Positions 18,113-29,656 of a DNA stretch of 64,000 nt are shown in pieces. Made by a program: the position numbers and the translations under genes. Numbering within the stretch: position 1 is the first letter of the stretch; each line of letters opens with the position of its first letter. The DNA comes from Streptomyces sp. HD. Its GTDB lineage: Bacteria; Actinomycetota; Actinomycetes; Streptomycetales; Streptomycetaceae. The notes under the pieces were generated by a model. It did not search any database, was not told where the DNA came from, and worked only from the letters and a program-made list of their open reading frames with translations. The DNA is taken from contig NZ_JAQMYP010000053.1 of NCBI RefSeq assembly GCF_028369295.1, positions 1-64,000 on the forward strand, read 5' to 3'.

Positions 18113-18120
<8 letters not shown>
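15403..18120 (+). CDS. P-loop (STAND-like) protein with HEAT-like repeats
   Basis: A 905-residue soluble protein. Residues 1-105 are disordered and charge-rich (Lys/Asp/Arg/Glu repeats). A short segment (about 145-165) reads SYFNRAHIGDNINLLLG. A P-loop follows near 210-218, LGAAPGTGRTSTALSLLDE, in which the usual Walker Lys is Arg; the rest of the module (about 210-400) fits an AAA/STAND-type ATPase that may bind rather than hydrolyse nucleotide. The C-terminal half is helical with HEAT-like pairs (PQVWMRAAVAAGELC, QRWAAAWALGYG). The end is a run of Gln-Asp-Arg repeats. It follows the cyclase gene by five bases and overlaps the next gene by eight. Likely a scaffold or sensor; exact family unknown to me. 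Confidence 0.75.
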
Positions 18121-19783
<1,663 letters not shown>

Positions 19784-19787
<4 letters not shown>

Positions 19788-20335
19788 CCGCCGACGGCGC
19801 GGCACGCAACTCCCCCGACCCGGTCCTGCCTGTGCCGCACGGGGGTCGGCACTGCAGCGACCGGGCGGGGGAGCGCATCGCGGAGCGGCTGCTGGTCACC
19901 GTCCGGGAGGACCTCGGCCGGGCCGACTCCAAGGCGGCCGTGCTGCTCTCGGGGACGCTGGCGCTGCCCGCGTTCCTCGCCGGGTGGCGCGGCACCCCCG
20001 CCTGGGACGGGCTCGCGGACACGACGCTCGTCCTGTCCGGGGTGCTGTGGGCCGTCGCGGTGGCCGCGCTGGTCGCGGCGCTGATGCCGCGCACCGGCAC
20101 GGTCCGTGCCGGGGACGGGGTGACGTACTTCGGCGACCTGGTGGCGGCCCACGATCTCGCGGGGCTGTCCGCCCGGGTCGTGGAGGCCGGGCGGGATCCG
20201 GCGAGGTGGCTGCTCGTGCAGGCCGTGGACGTCAGCTCGATCCTGTCCGCCAAGTACCGGGCCATCCGCTGGGGCGTGGGCTCGCTCGCCCCGTCGGCGG
20301 CGCTCGCCGTGGTCTGGGGGCTGACCTCGGGCTGA
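19784..20335 (+). CDS. Pycsar effector-type membrane protein (PycTM)
   Basis: A 183-residue membrane protein. The N-terminal amphipathic part reads ERLLVTVREDLGRADSKAAV, the hallmark of the PycTM domain (Arg-Ala-Asp-x-Lys-Ala entering the first helix). Membrane segments are near 51-67, 79-101 and 163-181, with a soluble loop containing VTYFGDLVAAHDLAGLSARV. In Pycsar defence, a cyclic pyrimidine nucleotide made on phage infection opens or clusters such proteins and damages the membrane. Here the cyclase lies three genes upstream on the same strand. The ATG overlaps the stop of the SPFH-like gene, so its translation depends on that frame. Family call is from motif memory; activation by this cyclase is inference. 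Confidence 0.75.
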
Positions 20336-20560
20336 TCCAGGACGGCGCCGATCCAGGAGGGCGCACGCGACACCGGCGTACCACCCCCGCACACGCCAAC
20401 GCACCGCCGCGCCCCCCACCGTCGCGCACCAGGCACGACGCGGCGGCGTCACCACCTACACGGCACACGACGAACGACTCACACGACGAACGACGAACCA
20501 AGAACCAGAAGCACCCACCTCACGCACGCATCACGAATGTCGAAGACCAAGGGGACGGCC
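20336..20560. other. Spacer with short direct repeats
   Basis: No gene. Contains a purine-rich area with CACGACGAACGAC repeated around 20464-20498. It separates the cyclase-to-PycTM group from the vWA-to-GAP1 group and may hold a promoter; none is obvious. Confidence 0.4.
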
Positions 20561-22867
20561 GTGGGAAGAGTCACGGGAAGACTGCAGACAGGAAGGACCC
20601 GGGTGCGCCGCGCCGGATTCTCGGCGCTGGGCGGCACCGCGGTGTTCGCGTCCCTGTTGGCACCGGCCGGTCAGGATCCGGTGCCGGCGGCGGACTCCGA
20701 ACCGGTGTTCCCCGCGGTCAACTACGCGGTGGCCGTGGACGAGTCGGCCAGCCTCGCGCCCGAGGACATGCAGGCCGAGAAGGCCGCCGCCAAACGCATC
20801 GCGCTGGGCGACGTCTCGTCGTCCTCGCGGGTCACCGTGTTCGGCTTCGCCGCCGCCGAGAAGCGCGGCCAGCGCGTGGTGGACCCGGTCTGCCGGCCCA
20901 CCACGCTGAACGCGGCGGGCCGCGAGGAGGTCGGCAAGTGCGTGGACGGGCTGCGCAGCCGTAAAAAGGACGAGGGCACCGGCACCGACCTGCCGACCGC
21001 CATCCGGCAGGGCGTCAACGACCTGACCGACGGCACCGACTCCTCGGTGCCCCGGGTGCTGTTCCTGCTGACCGACGGGAAGATGGACGTCGAGGACAGC
21101 TTCAAGTACGGCGAGAAGTCGCACCGCGTGGCCGAGGGCGAGCAGCAGCTGAAGGAGGCCCTCAAGGAGGCCGCCGCGCAGAACGTCCAGATCTGGCCGC
21201 TGGGCTTCGGATCCGACCCGGACAAGAAGCAGCTCGACCAGATCGCCGCCGGCGGCTACCGCAAGGGCTGTGTGGAACTGCCCTCCGCGACCCCCAGGGC
21301 CCACAAGGTCGACGGGGCGAACGACGTCGGCAGCACGCTGGAGAAGATCTTCGCCGCCGCGCACTGTCTGCGCCACGAGGAGGGCCCCAGCAAGCGGCCG
21401 CCGGCCACCCTGGAGATCGGCATCTCCCCGCTGGCCACCGTCGGCAGCATCGTCGTCGACAAGGGCGACCCCAAGGTGAAGATCACCTACCTCGACCCGA
21501 AGGGCGACGAGATCCCCACCACCTCCGGTTCCTTCAAGGGGTCCCGGTTCGAGCTGGCGGGGGGCTCCGGCACCGTCGAGGCGCTGAAGATCGTCGATCC
21601 GCTGCCCGGTGTCTGGAAGGTGAAGGCCGAGGCCCCGGAAGGGCATCGCTCGCTGCCCGTCGCCGTCAGCGTGCTGTGGCAGGGCGAGCTGAACGGCGCC
21701 ATCACCATGGACCCGCCCTCGCCGCAGGCCGGTGAGAAGGTCACGGTCACCATGCGGCTGCAGACCCGCGAGGGCTACGAGATCAAGGACCCGCGCGACT
21801 ACGAGGGGCTGCGCGTGCGCAGCGAGCTGACCGGGGACGGCTTCTCCCCGCAGGCGCTCGACCTCGCCGACGACGGCAAGGGGGCCGACTCCGACGCGAG
21901 CGACGGCGACTTCACCGGGACGGTGACCATCCCTCAGGACGCCGACGGGGCGCTGACGGTGAGCGCCACGCTGACCGCCTCGGGACTGAGCGCCGACACC
22001 CGCAGCGAGACCGGAAAGGTCGCGCTCGGCGAACTGCCCGTCAAGGCCGTGCTGGAGCTGCCCGAAGGGGACGTCCACCCTGGCGGATCCGTCACCGGCA
22101 CCCTGGACGTCAGCAACACCACCGACACCGCGCACACCCTCAGGCTGTCCGTCGCCGACGTGCAGGACAGGCGGCTGTCCGTCGAGCCGACCGAGATCAC
22201 CCTCAAGCCCGGTGCGGAGGACACCCGGAAGGTCACCGTCCGGGTCGCCCCCGCGAGCGCCTTCGGCGACCGGCTCGGCAACGGCGTGGACGTCTCCGGC
22301 ACCCTCACCGTCGTCGACACCACCGACGGCGACCGGGCCCTCGAACGCGCCCCGGTCTCGGTCCACGTCACGCCGAAGCCCGGGATCCTGAAGCAGTACT
22401 GGTGGGCCTTCGTGGCCGGCGCCGTCGTCCTCGTGCTGGCCGTCGCGGCCGTCGTCGCCCTGCTGGGGCTGCGCAGGCGCCGGCGGGACCCGTTCGGGCT
22501 GGTGCTGCAACTCGTCGACGAGGACGGCACCATCCTCAACGAGCACAAGGCCGGGCACGGCAACAACAAGCAGTGGTACGAGTTCGCCGTCGCCGAGGCC
22601 CATCGCAGCCCGCGGATCGACAAGCGCGCGCACGGACCGTACGCCGTCCGGCGCAGTCGCGAGGGCGGGGCCGTGGTGCGCAAGGGCGGCAGCCGGTTCC
22701 CGCTGACCGCGCGCGGCGGCCGCGTCCAGCTGACCGACGCGCTGAGCCTCTCTCTCGGCGGGACCCAGCCGCCGGGACCCCGCCCGTCGGAGGGCGCCTA
22801 CGCCGGGGGCACCGGTCCGGGCACCCCGGGGCGGGGCGGCACCGGCACCTACGACGACCTCCTGTGA
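20561..22867 (+). CDS. Exported, membrane-anchored vWA-domain protein
   Basis: A 768-residue protein. GTG is chosen because AAGGGGA lies five bases upstream; an ATG at 20537 has no such site. Residues about 10-40 form a signal or anchor (RVRRAGFSALGGTAVFASLL). The vWA domain follows with a complete MIDAS: VDESAS, a Thr in GTGTDLPT and FLLTDGK. Beta-rich, Ig-like regions (CARDB-type in look, around LDVSNTTDTAHTLRL) lead to a membrane helix near 614-640 (WWAFVAGAVVLVLAVAAVVA) and a cytosolic C-terminal domain. The vWA head should be outside, tethered to a cytosolic tail that can meet the tubulin-like and GTPase proteins. Similar vWA proteins occur in multi-part NTP-dependent systems; the ligand is unknown. 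Confidence 0.82.
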   Translation: MGRVTGRLQTGRTRVRRAGFSALGGTAVFASLLAPAGQDPVPAADSEPVFPAVNYAVAVDESASLAPEDMQAEKAAAKRIALGDVSSSSRVTVFGFAAAEKRGQRVVDPVCRPTTLNAAGREEVGKCVDGLRSRKKDEGTGTDLPTAIRQGVNDLTDGTDSSVPRVLFLLTDGKMDVEDSFKYGEKSHRVAEGEQQLKEALKEAAAQNVQIWPLGFGSDPDKKQLDQIAAGGYRKGCVELPSATPRAHKVDGANDVGSTLEKIFAAAHCLRHEEGPSKRPPATLEIGISPLATVGSIVVDKGDPKVKITYLDPKGDEIPTTSGSFKGSRFELAGGSGTVEALKIVDPLPGVWKVKAEAPEGHRSLPVAVSVLWQGELNGAITMDPPSPQAGEKVTVTMRLQTREGYEIKDPRDYEGLRVRSELTGDGFSPQALDLADDGKGADSDASDGDFTGTVTIPQDADGALTVSATLTASGLSADTRSETGKVALGELPVKAVLELPEGDVHPGGSVTGTLDVSNTTDTAHTLRLSVADVQDRRLSVEPTEITLKPGAEDTRKVTVRVAPASAFGDRLGNGVDVSGTLTVVDTTDGDRALERAPVSVHVTPKPGILKQYWWAFVAGAVVLVLAVAAVVALLGLRRRRRDPFGLVLQLVDEDGTILNEHKAGHGNNKQWYEFAVAEAHRSPRIDKRAHGPYAVRRSREGGAVVRKGGSRFPLTARGGRVQLTDALSLSLGGTQPPGPRPSEGAYAGGTGPGTPGRGGTGTYDDLL

Positions 22868-23024
22868 CAGACGGGGCGGGCCCTGGCACATCACCACCCG
22901 GCCCGCCCTCGCACCGAACCACCGCACCGCATCGCACCCCCGCGCGGCCGTCCCGCCGCGCGACCCCACGGACGTACCCAGCACAAACCTGCGGCCTCGG
23001 CGGCCGTACAGCGGGGAGGAAACC

Positions 23025-26000
23025 ATGAAGATCTTCCAGCCGATGCTCTTCGTCGGCCTGGGCGGCACCGGAGGTCTGGTCGGTGCCGAGCTGGAACGCA
23101 GGCTGCGTGCCGAGCTGTGCGGTCCGGACGGCATGGCGCTCAGCCGGCAGAACGGCCGCGCCCCCTTTCAGCTGCCCACCTGTCTGCAGTTCGTGTACGC
23201 GGACTACAGCGAGAGCGATCTGCAGCGGCTGCCGCAGTTCAACGTGGACCCGTCGCTGCGGGCGGCGTACTCCCGCACCTCCCGGGCCACCCACAACCTG
23301 CTGCCGAACTTCGACGCCTCCCCGGAGGTGACCAAGATGCTCCGGGCGGTGCTGCGCGACGAGGTCGCCGACTGGCTGCCGCCGCGCATGGACGAACCGA
23401 AGGTCACCCCGCTGCACGCCGGGGCGGGCCAGCTGCCGACCGTGGGGCGGGCGGCGCTGTTCGCCACGCTGCGGCACGGCCTCAACCCGGTGCTGGAGCC
23501 GCTGCTCCAGGCGATCGACGCGATCGCCCAGGCGGGCGGCGAACTGAGCGAACTCGGCGGCGGCAGGGTCAACGGCTGCGACGTGTTCGTCGCCTTCTCC
23601 GTGGCCGGCGGCACCGGCGCCGGAATCTTCCTCGACTACCTCCACCTCATCAACCACGCCTTCCAGCTGCGCCGCTTCGACGGCGTGAAGATCTACCCGC
23701 TGGTCGTCATGCCGTCGTCGTTCGGCACCGCCACCGGTGGCGGACGGGAGGCGGAGCTCAACGCGGCCCGGGCGCTGGTCGACCTGTTCCGGCTGGTGGA
23801 CACGCAGAACGCGCCGTCGGAGGGCCATGAGATCGGCGACCTCGACCAGGAGCTCGGGCTCGGCATCCGCTACCCGGGCATGTTGCCGATCCGGCTGCGC
23901 ACCGGCATCCTGCCCACCGGGTTCCTGTTCAGCCCGACCGCCGGCATCCACGCGGACGATCTGCGCCGCTCCATCGTCTCCCTGGTGATGTCGCTGATCG
24001 GCACCGAACTGGGCGACGGCCGCACGGCCGGCCGGACGATGGCGGCCGACGACGACTTCACGACCTTCGCCGCGAGCTTCATCAACCGGGGTGTGCAGCG
24101 CAGCGCCGTGTCCCCGACCGGCATCGGCCGGCAGGGCGTCTCCACCAGCCTGGTCGCCTCCATGACCGCGCCGATGGACCAGCTGGCCGACCTGGTGGCC
24201 GGACGGCTGCTGCGGACGGCGGTCACCGACCTCGTGGAGCGGCCCCGTCCGGAACTGCGGGACGGGACGGTGCCGTTGATGATCCGGCAGCTGTTCGCCG
24301 ACTCGCACCTCGAAGAGCTGTGGGAACGCAGGCAGTTGCCGGTGCCCGAGCCCGATCCGCTGCCGCGCGGCGGCCGCAACATCGAGTCGGCGCTGGGCGA
24401 GCGCATCGCGGACATGCAGCGGCTGCTGTTCGACCTGCGGGCCGAGGCGGACCGCACGGCCGCCGCGATGGCCGACCGGTTCGCGCCGCGCCCCGCCATC
24501 GACAAACTCCTCCAGACCGTGGACCCCTTCCTCGCCGAACGCATCGTCAGGGGCGTCCCCGACAGCGACGAACGGATCGTCCAGCTCGGCTTCCTCGGTG
24601 TGTTGGACGCCCGCGCCCGCACCCCGCAGCGCCCGCCCGGGGTGACCGAGCAGCCGCCCAAGATCCCCCGGATCAAGGGACAGCTGGGCGGCCTGGCACC
24701 GGCGCGCTGGGGCGACGACGACGTCCAGGCCGCCATCCAGGAACAGGACCTCTGGTACCAGTGGCGCAGCCGTCAGGTGTGGCACGAGGCCTGGCGCGAA
24801 CAGCAGATGCACTGGCAGCCGCAGGCAGACGCGGCCGGCACCGACCTCGTGCGCATGGTGAACGCCTTCCGCAGGCACAGCGACCAGGAGCGCAAGACCG
24901 CCCAGCACAAGGCCCGTGAACTGTACGAGGACCGCACCGGCATCTCGTATCTGCTGCCGCCGCAGCGCAGCCTCAACCACTTCTACGAGGACGTCGTCGG
25001 CCGGCTGATCCACCGGGAGGCGTTGCGCGAGAACGACGACGAGGCGGATCTGCTGCTCAAGCTGGTCGACGGCGACACCTGGCGGCAGGTCCACGGGCTC
25101 AGCAGGCGCGACCCGGAGGGCGCTGTGGCCCGCGTCAAGGGGCAGCTGGAGGCCCGGATCACCCGGCTGTTCGCCGAGAGCGGGGCGCATCTTGAGCAGC
25201 GGCCGCTGCTGCCGTCCATGGGCACGCTGCTGGCCGCCGCGGCGGGCGACGCAGAGGCGAAGGACCAGGTCAGCAAGGAGGCGCTCGACCTGTTCGGCCG
25301 CAAGCTGACCGGGCTGCTGCCGGTCGGGTTCACCCCGGAGGGCACCGGGCTGCTGCGGGTGCTGGTGACGTATCCGCGGGTGCAGGCCGTGGAGGAGGTG
25401 CAGGAGTTCCTCGGCAAGACGCTGCGGCTGCCGTCGGACGCGAAGAACTCCGTGGAGTACCGGGGCGTGGAGAGCGACTCCATCACCGTCGTCCTCTTCC
25501 GCAGCGAGATGAGCCTCACCCAGGTGCCCGAGGCCCGCAAGGTGCTGCGCCAGTGGGCCCGCGCGAAGGACAACGAGCAGGCCCAGGACGTACTGCGCTG
25601 GCGGCAGCGGCTCGGCTACCGGGACAGCTGGATGGTCAGCGGCGAGGAGGACCGGCGCGTCATCCTGCACCGCCTGCTGTGCTGCATGTGGAACGGCCAG
25701 GTCGACGTCGTCGACGGCGACCCGGCCTCCCCGGACCGGGTCCGGCTGCGGCTGCACCCCGAGAAGGGCACCCACGTGCCCGGCGTACGGCTGCGGCTCG
25801 GGGACTACCCCGGCGGTGTGTCCAGCTGGGCCGAGCTGCTGCGGTCGTACGAACGCTGGACGGTGCTGGACGACGAACGGATCGTCGAGGACTACTGCCG
25901 CGAGCTGATGCAGGCTCAGCCGCAGGGTCTGGCCCGGAACGCCGGCGAACCGCACCCGCTCTTCGTCGACCTGGTCGAGAAGGTCGCCCCGCGCCAGCTG

Positions 26001-26741
26001 GAGCTGCTGACGGAGCGCCGGGAGCGTGGCGGAGAGCGCGTCGAAGGCTGGGTGCGCCCGCTCTGGGAGTTCTGGGCGGAGACCCTGCCCGCCGCGCTGG
26101 ACACCGAGTTCGGCGACCAGCGAGCCGTCCAGCCGACCCTGCGCGCCCTGCTGGAGCACATCCGGGGCGGCACGCCGGACGGCCCTCGCACCCGCGACGG
26201 CCTCGGGGAACCCCGGCGCGCCGTCCCCGATGAGGACGACTGGGGCACCTCGCCGGTCACCCCGGGCGGCGGGGGCGGGGGCGGTCAGGACGAGTACGAC
26301 CGTGACTACGGCGGCGGTTACGACAAGCCGTACGGCGGTGAGCGCGGCGACGGGGGCCGGGAGAGCCGGGGCAACCGCGAGGACCGGGAGAGCCGGGACC
26401 GCTGGGGCGGCCGCCCGGACGGCGACAGGGGTTCCGGGAGCGGTGGCCGTCGGGAGGAGCGGGAGGAGTACGACGACTACGACGGGCGTGGCCCCGGCGG
26501 TGACCGTCCCCGTGGCGAGTACGACAGGCCCGACGCCGACGGCGACCCCAGGCACCCCGCCTACAGGGAGCGGGCCGACGACGGCCGTCGGGCCGGGAAA
26601 GAACGCGACGAGGAGGACGAGGAGTACGGCGGGAGCCGGTCCCCCTCCGGTGAGCGCGAAGACCGGCCCCGGGCGCCCTGGGACGACGACAAGCCCCGTG
26701 ACACCGACCGTGACGTCCCCTGGGGCGGTGACGAGCGGTGA
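23025..26741 (+). CDS. Large tubulin/FtsZ-like GTPase
   Basis: A 1238-residue protein after GGGGAGGAAACC. The N-terminus MKIFQPMLFVGLGGTGGLVG provides the first nucleotide loop, and near 187-200 is FSVAGGTGAGIFLDYL, the tubulin signature (GGGTG[ST]G variant). The rest of the tubulin-like domain extends to about 500. A long helical region follows (about 560-1080), much larger than FtsZ, then a disordered tail rich in Asp, Arg, Gly and Tyr. The nearest families are the bacterial 'tubulin-like' proteins of multi-gene systems, not the cell-division FtsZ. It could form a filament or a membrane-attached assembly. The next gene begins in its stop codon (GTGA). Confidence 0.82.
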   Translation: MKIFQPMLFVGLGGTGGLVGAELERRLRAELCGPDGMALSRQNGRAPFQLPTCLQFVYADYSESDLQRLPQFNVDPSLRAAYSRTSRATHNLLPNFDASPEVTKMLRAVLRDEVADWLPPRMDEPKVTPLHAGAGQLPTVGRAALFATLRHGLNPVLEPLLQAIDAIAQAGGELSELGGGRVNGCDVFVAFSVAGGTGAGIFLDYLHLINHAFQLRRFDGVKIYPLVVMPSSFGTATGGGREAELNAARALVDLFRLVDTQNAPSEGHEIGDLDQELGLGIRYPGMLPIRLRTGILPTGFLFSPTAGIHADDLRRSIVSLVMSLIGTELGDGRTAGRTMAADDDFTTFAASFINRGVQRSAVSPTGIGRQGVSTSLVASMTAPMDQLADLVAGRLLRTAVTDLVERPRPELRDGTVPLMIRQLFADSHLEELWERRQLPVPEPDPLPRGGRNIESALGERIADMQRLLFDLRAEADRTAAAMADRFAPRPAIDKLLQTVDPFLAERIVRGVPDSDERIVQLGFLGVLDARARTPQRPPGVTEQPPKIPRIKGQLGGLAPARWGDDDVQAAIQEQDLWYQWRSRQVWHEAWREQQMHWQPQADAAGTDLVRMVNAFRRHSDQERKTAQHKARELYEDRTGISYLLPPQRSLNHFYEDVVGRLIHREALRENDDEADLLLKLVDGDTWRQVHGLSRRDPEGAVARVKGQLEARITRLFAESGAHLEQRPLLPSMGTLLAAAAGDAEAKDQVSKEALDLFGRKLTGLLPVGFTPEGTGLLRVLVTYPRVQAVEEVQEFLGKTLRLPSDAKNSVEYRGVESDSITVVLFRSEMSLTQVPEARKVLRQWARAKDNEQAQDVLRWRQRLGYRDSWMVSGEEDRRVILHRLLCCMWNGQVDVVDGDPASPDRVRLRLHPEKGTHVPGVRLRLGDYPGGVSSWAELLRSYERWTVLDDERIVEDYCRELMQAQPQGLARNAGEPHPLFVDLVEKVAPRQLELLTERRERGGERVEGWVRPLWEFWAETLPAALDTEFGDQRAVQPTLRALLEHIRGGTPDGPRTRDGLGEPRRAVPDEDDWGTSPVTPGGGGGGGQDEYDRDYGGGYDKPYGGERGDGGRESRGNREDRESRDRWGGRPDGDRGSGSGGRREEREEYDDYDGRGPGGDRPRGEYDRPDADGDPRHPAYRERADDGRRAGKERDEEDEEYGGSRSPSGEREDRPRAPWDDDKPRDTDRDVPWGGDER

Positions 26742-29656
26742 GCCGGGCCCAGGACTTCAGTACCGTCATTCATCTGGACCTGCGGGCCGGGGCGGCGGCC
26801 CTGCACGATCCGGCCGCCCTGCGAGCCAGGGTCGCCCAGGAGTTGGGCCGGGCCGGGCTGCCGGAGCCGGACGACCCGCTGTTCCTGGTCGTCGACACCC
26901 CGGCCGGCCTCACCGACCACCAGCTGCAGTACGAGCTGCTCACCGGCTACCGGGCGGTGGGCGAGGTCAGGCTGCTGGTGCTGCTCGTCGGCAGCGCGCC
27001 GGGCTCCTTCGCGGGCGTCGAGGGCGGCTTCCAGCCCGACCGCCGGCTGTTGCGACCGGCGGTGCTGCGGGCCCCGGGCACCGCACTGCTGTGGGCCGGT
27101 GATCTGCGCTCGGCCCGCACCGCGCTGGAGCAGCCCGAGCCGGACGACCCGGACGCGCTGGCGGTCCTGGTGGACGTCCTGTCGGTCCCGGACGTCTACC
27201 TCGAAGTGCTGGACAGCGTCCAGTCACTGCCCGAGGCCGTCGCCGCGCCCGGCGTACGGCTGCTGGAGCAGGACCTGCCGCCCGAGGTGCGCGACCGGGC
27301 CTGGCGCGACGCGCTCACCCGGTTCGCCGGCGAGGACACCGAACTCGCCCCGGACGTACTGCTGACCGCCTCCTCCGGCGCCGATCTGCCGGAGCCGCTG
27401 CGCGGTCTGGTGGCCGGCCGGGGCAGCCGGGACCTCGGACACCGGGAACCCGGCGGGGTGGCCGACGACGCCTACCGTGCCTGCGCGGACGCCCTCGACC
27501 ATGCCGAGGACGCGCTGGCCGGGCTGCGGACCCTGCCCGGCCTGGTGCGTTCCTCGCGCCGGATCGCCTTCGAGACGGACGTCGACGAGGCACGCCAAGC
27601 CCTCGACACCTACCGCGACCTCGTCGCCACGGCCCTGCGCAACGGCGGCGGCAAGGCACCGTCCGCCGCCGAGTCGGCGACCCGCCTGGCGGCCCTCGGG
27701 CTGCGGGTGCCGTCGGCCGAGGGCATGGGCGAGCGGATCAGCGAGGGCCTGCGGGAGTTCGCCCACAAACTGCTCGGCCAGGGACTCGCCCTGCGGTCGG
27801 TGGCCCAGCGCTTCACCGGCCTCGCCGGACGGGTGGAGCCGCTGCCGGGCTCGGCGCTGCTGAAGAAGCTCACGCCCTACTCCGCCGACGCCGTGGCCCG
27901 GCAGACGGCGGGGGCGGCGGACGCCGCGGTGCCCGGCCTGCCGGTGGTCGGCCCACTGGCGGCGGCCGGGGCGGGACTGCTCGGTGCGCTGTGGTCGGGG
28001 CCGTTCCTGGCCCTGGCGCTCGTCGTGCCGCTGCTGTTCGTCGGCATGGCACAGCTCGGGGCGGTACGGCTGCGCGGTGCGGGACGGTCCGGCCGCTGGG
28101 CCGTGGCTCCCCAGGTCGCGGCGTTCGTCGGCGCGGCGCTCGGGGCGGCGGTGGGCTATGCGACCGATTCCCCGGTCTGGATGGGCACGATCGGACTGCT
28201 GGTCGGTCTCGGCGGTGCGACGGAGACGGTACGCCGGCTCTGGCGGGCGGCGGCCGCCTCCTGGGCGCCGGGCCACACGACGGCCGTACTGCGCCACGCC
28301 CTCGACGGCCTGGACAACCTGCTCGCGACGGCGGTCCGGGAGCACTGGGCCGTGGAGGAGCGCCTGTACTGCGCCGACGCCGCCCGTTCGGTCGCCGGCA
28401 TGCTGCGGGCGACGGCCGCCTCGGCGGAGGCGGAAGCGGTGCCCGAGCGGGAACGGCCGGTGAGCGCCGGGGCTTTCGGGGCGCCCGGCACGTCCGGCAC
28501 GTCCGGCACGTCCGGCGCCAGGGCGGCCGCCGAGCATGACTGGCTCGTCGACGACACGGACCTGGAGCCGGACGAGGCGCCGGGCGAATCCGACGACGGC
28601 GACTGGGCGAGCGTGTACGCCTGGGAGGACGAACCGGCGGAAGAGGAGAGGGAGAAGGGGAAGACGCAGGGGATGGGGACGGAGCCGGGCCGGGACGGCA
28701 GCTTCTCAAGTGGTCGGCGCGGCCAGGGAGTTGCGCCGCGCTGGCTGGAGCGGGAGAGCGGTGAGGGCGGGCCGGAACTGGTCACGACTCTCTCCGCCGA
28801 CCTCACCGACGCGGCCCTGGAGGCGATGAAGCACTACTGGGGCGCCGTCGAACGCGGCCAGGCCGGGGCCCGTGCCGTCCGGCGCACCGAGGAACGGGTC
28901 CGCGAGCTGCTGTCCACGGCCCGCCATCACCTCCAGCACAACGGCGTACTGGCCCCGCTCCCGTTCGCCGCCCCGCGCCGCGTCCGCGCCAGCTCGGCCA
29001 ACCTGCTCGGCACCGACCCGCTCGGACCCGCCGAACTGGTCGGCGCGGAGGCCGAACGCCAGGCCGTGGTCCAGCTGTCCACGCCCGAACAGGGCACGCT
29101 GCTCAGCCGCGACCCGGCGGCCGCGGTGTGGCTCCGGTTCGCCCCGCGGGCCGTACGCGACGAGGTCGAGAAGACCTGGCGCACGACCGGCACGGTCCAC
29201 CCGGAGGAGGTCCTGTGGACGTCCTCGGGCCGATACGCCGGCCTGGTCCGCCTCACCCCCCTGCGCATCGGCGTCATCGACACCATCCGCCCCCGGCACG
29301 GCTCGGGCCCCGACGGGCCGGACCCGAGCACGGGCGCGGGCAGGGACGTGGGCAGGCACACGGACGACGGGATGGAGTCGTACGGCACGACGGACTCGTA
29401 CGACCGGAAAGATCCGTACGACCGGGCGGAGCCGTACGAGCGGCCGGAGCCCTACGACCGGAGTGACGCGTACGCCCGCACGGAGGCGTACGGCCACGCG
29501 GACCCGGACAACCGGAGCGACACCTACGACCGGAGCAACACCCACGACCGCGCCGACACCGACACCGACACCGACGCCTGGCTGAGTTCGGGCGACTGGT
29601 CGGACGCCGACGCACGCTCGGAGTCCGACGCACGAGGGGACGGCGACCGCTGGTGA
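26738..29656 (+). CDS. Large protein with central membrane hairpin, unknown function
   Basis: A 972-residue protein coupled to its neighbours by GTGA overlaps on both sides. The N-terminal ~220 residues form a mixed alpha/beta domain (DPLFLVVDTPAG, EVRLLVLLVGSAPG). A helical region follows. Three to four hydrophobic segments lie at about 390-500 (GPLAAAGAGLLGALW, LALALVVPLLFVGMAQL, VAAFVGAALGAAVGYA). The second half is soluble with an acidic stretch and ends in a disordered tail with repeated Tyr-Asp-Arg units (DPYDRAEPYERPEPYDR). I recognise no family. Placement between a tubulin-like protein and a GTPase suggests a membrane platform for both. Functional reading is inference. Confidence 0.7.
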   Translation: MSRAQDFSTVIHLDLRAGAAALHDPAALRARVAQELGRAGLPEPDDPLFLVVDTPAGLTDHQLQYELLTGYRAVGEVRLLVLLVGSAPGSFAGVEGGFQPDRRLLRPAVLRAPGTALLWAGDLRSARTALEQPEPDDPDALAVLVDVLSVPDVYLEVLDSVQSLPEAVAAPGVRLLEQDLPPEVRDRAWRDALTRFAGEDTELAPDVLLTASSGADLPEPLRGLVAGRGSRDLGHREPGGVADDAYRACADALDHAEDALAGLRTLPGLVRSSRRIAFETDVDEARQALDTYRDLVATALRNGGGKAPSAAESATRLAALGLRVPSAEGMGERISEGLREFAHKLLGQGLALRSVAQRFTGLAGRVEPLPGSALLKKLTPYSADAVARQTAGAADAAVPGLPVVGPLAAAGAGLLGALWSGPFLALALVVPLLFVGMAQLGAVRLRGAGRSGRWAVAPQVAAFVGAALGAAVGYATDSPVWMGTIGLLVGLGGATETVRRLWRAAAASWAPGHTTAVLRHALDGLDNLLATAVREHWAVEERLYCADAARSVAGMLRATAASAEAEAVPERERPVSAGAFGAPGTSGTSGTSGARAAAEHDWLVDDTDLEPDEAPGESDDGDWASVYAWEDEPAEEEREKGKTQGMGTEPGRDGSFSSGRRGQGVAPRWLERESGEGGPELVTTLSADLTDAALEAMKHYWGAVERGQAGARAVRRTEERVRELLSTARHHLQHNGVLAPLPFAAPRRVRASSANLLGTDPLGPAELVGAEAERQAVVQLSTPEQGTLLSRDPAAAVWLRFAPRAVRDEVEKTWRTTGTVHPEEVLWTSSGRYAGLVRLTPLRIGVIDTIRPRHGSGPDGPDPSTGAGRDVGRHTDDGMESYGTTDSYDRKDPYDRAEPYERPEPYDRSDAYARTEAYGHADPDNRSDTYDRSNTHDRADTDTDTDAWLSSGDWSDADARSESDARGDGDRW

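Noticed and set aside
22536..26555. A 1339-residue minus-strand open frame across the tubulin-like gene
   Set aside because: Antisense shadow caused by high GC third positions. No motif, and the plus strand has clear domains and ribosome binding sites.
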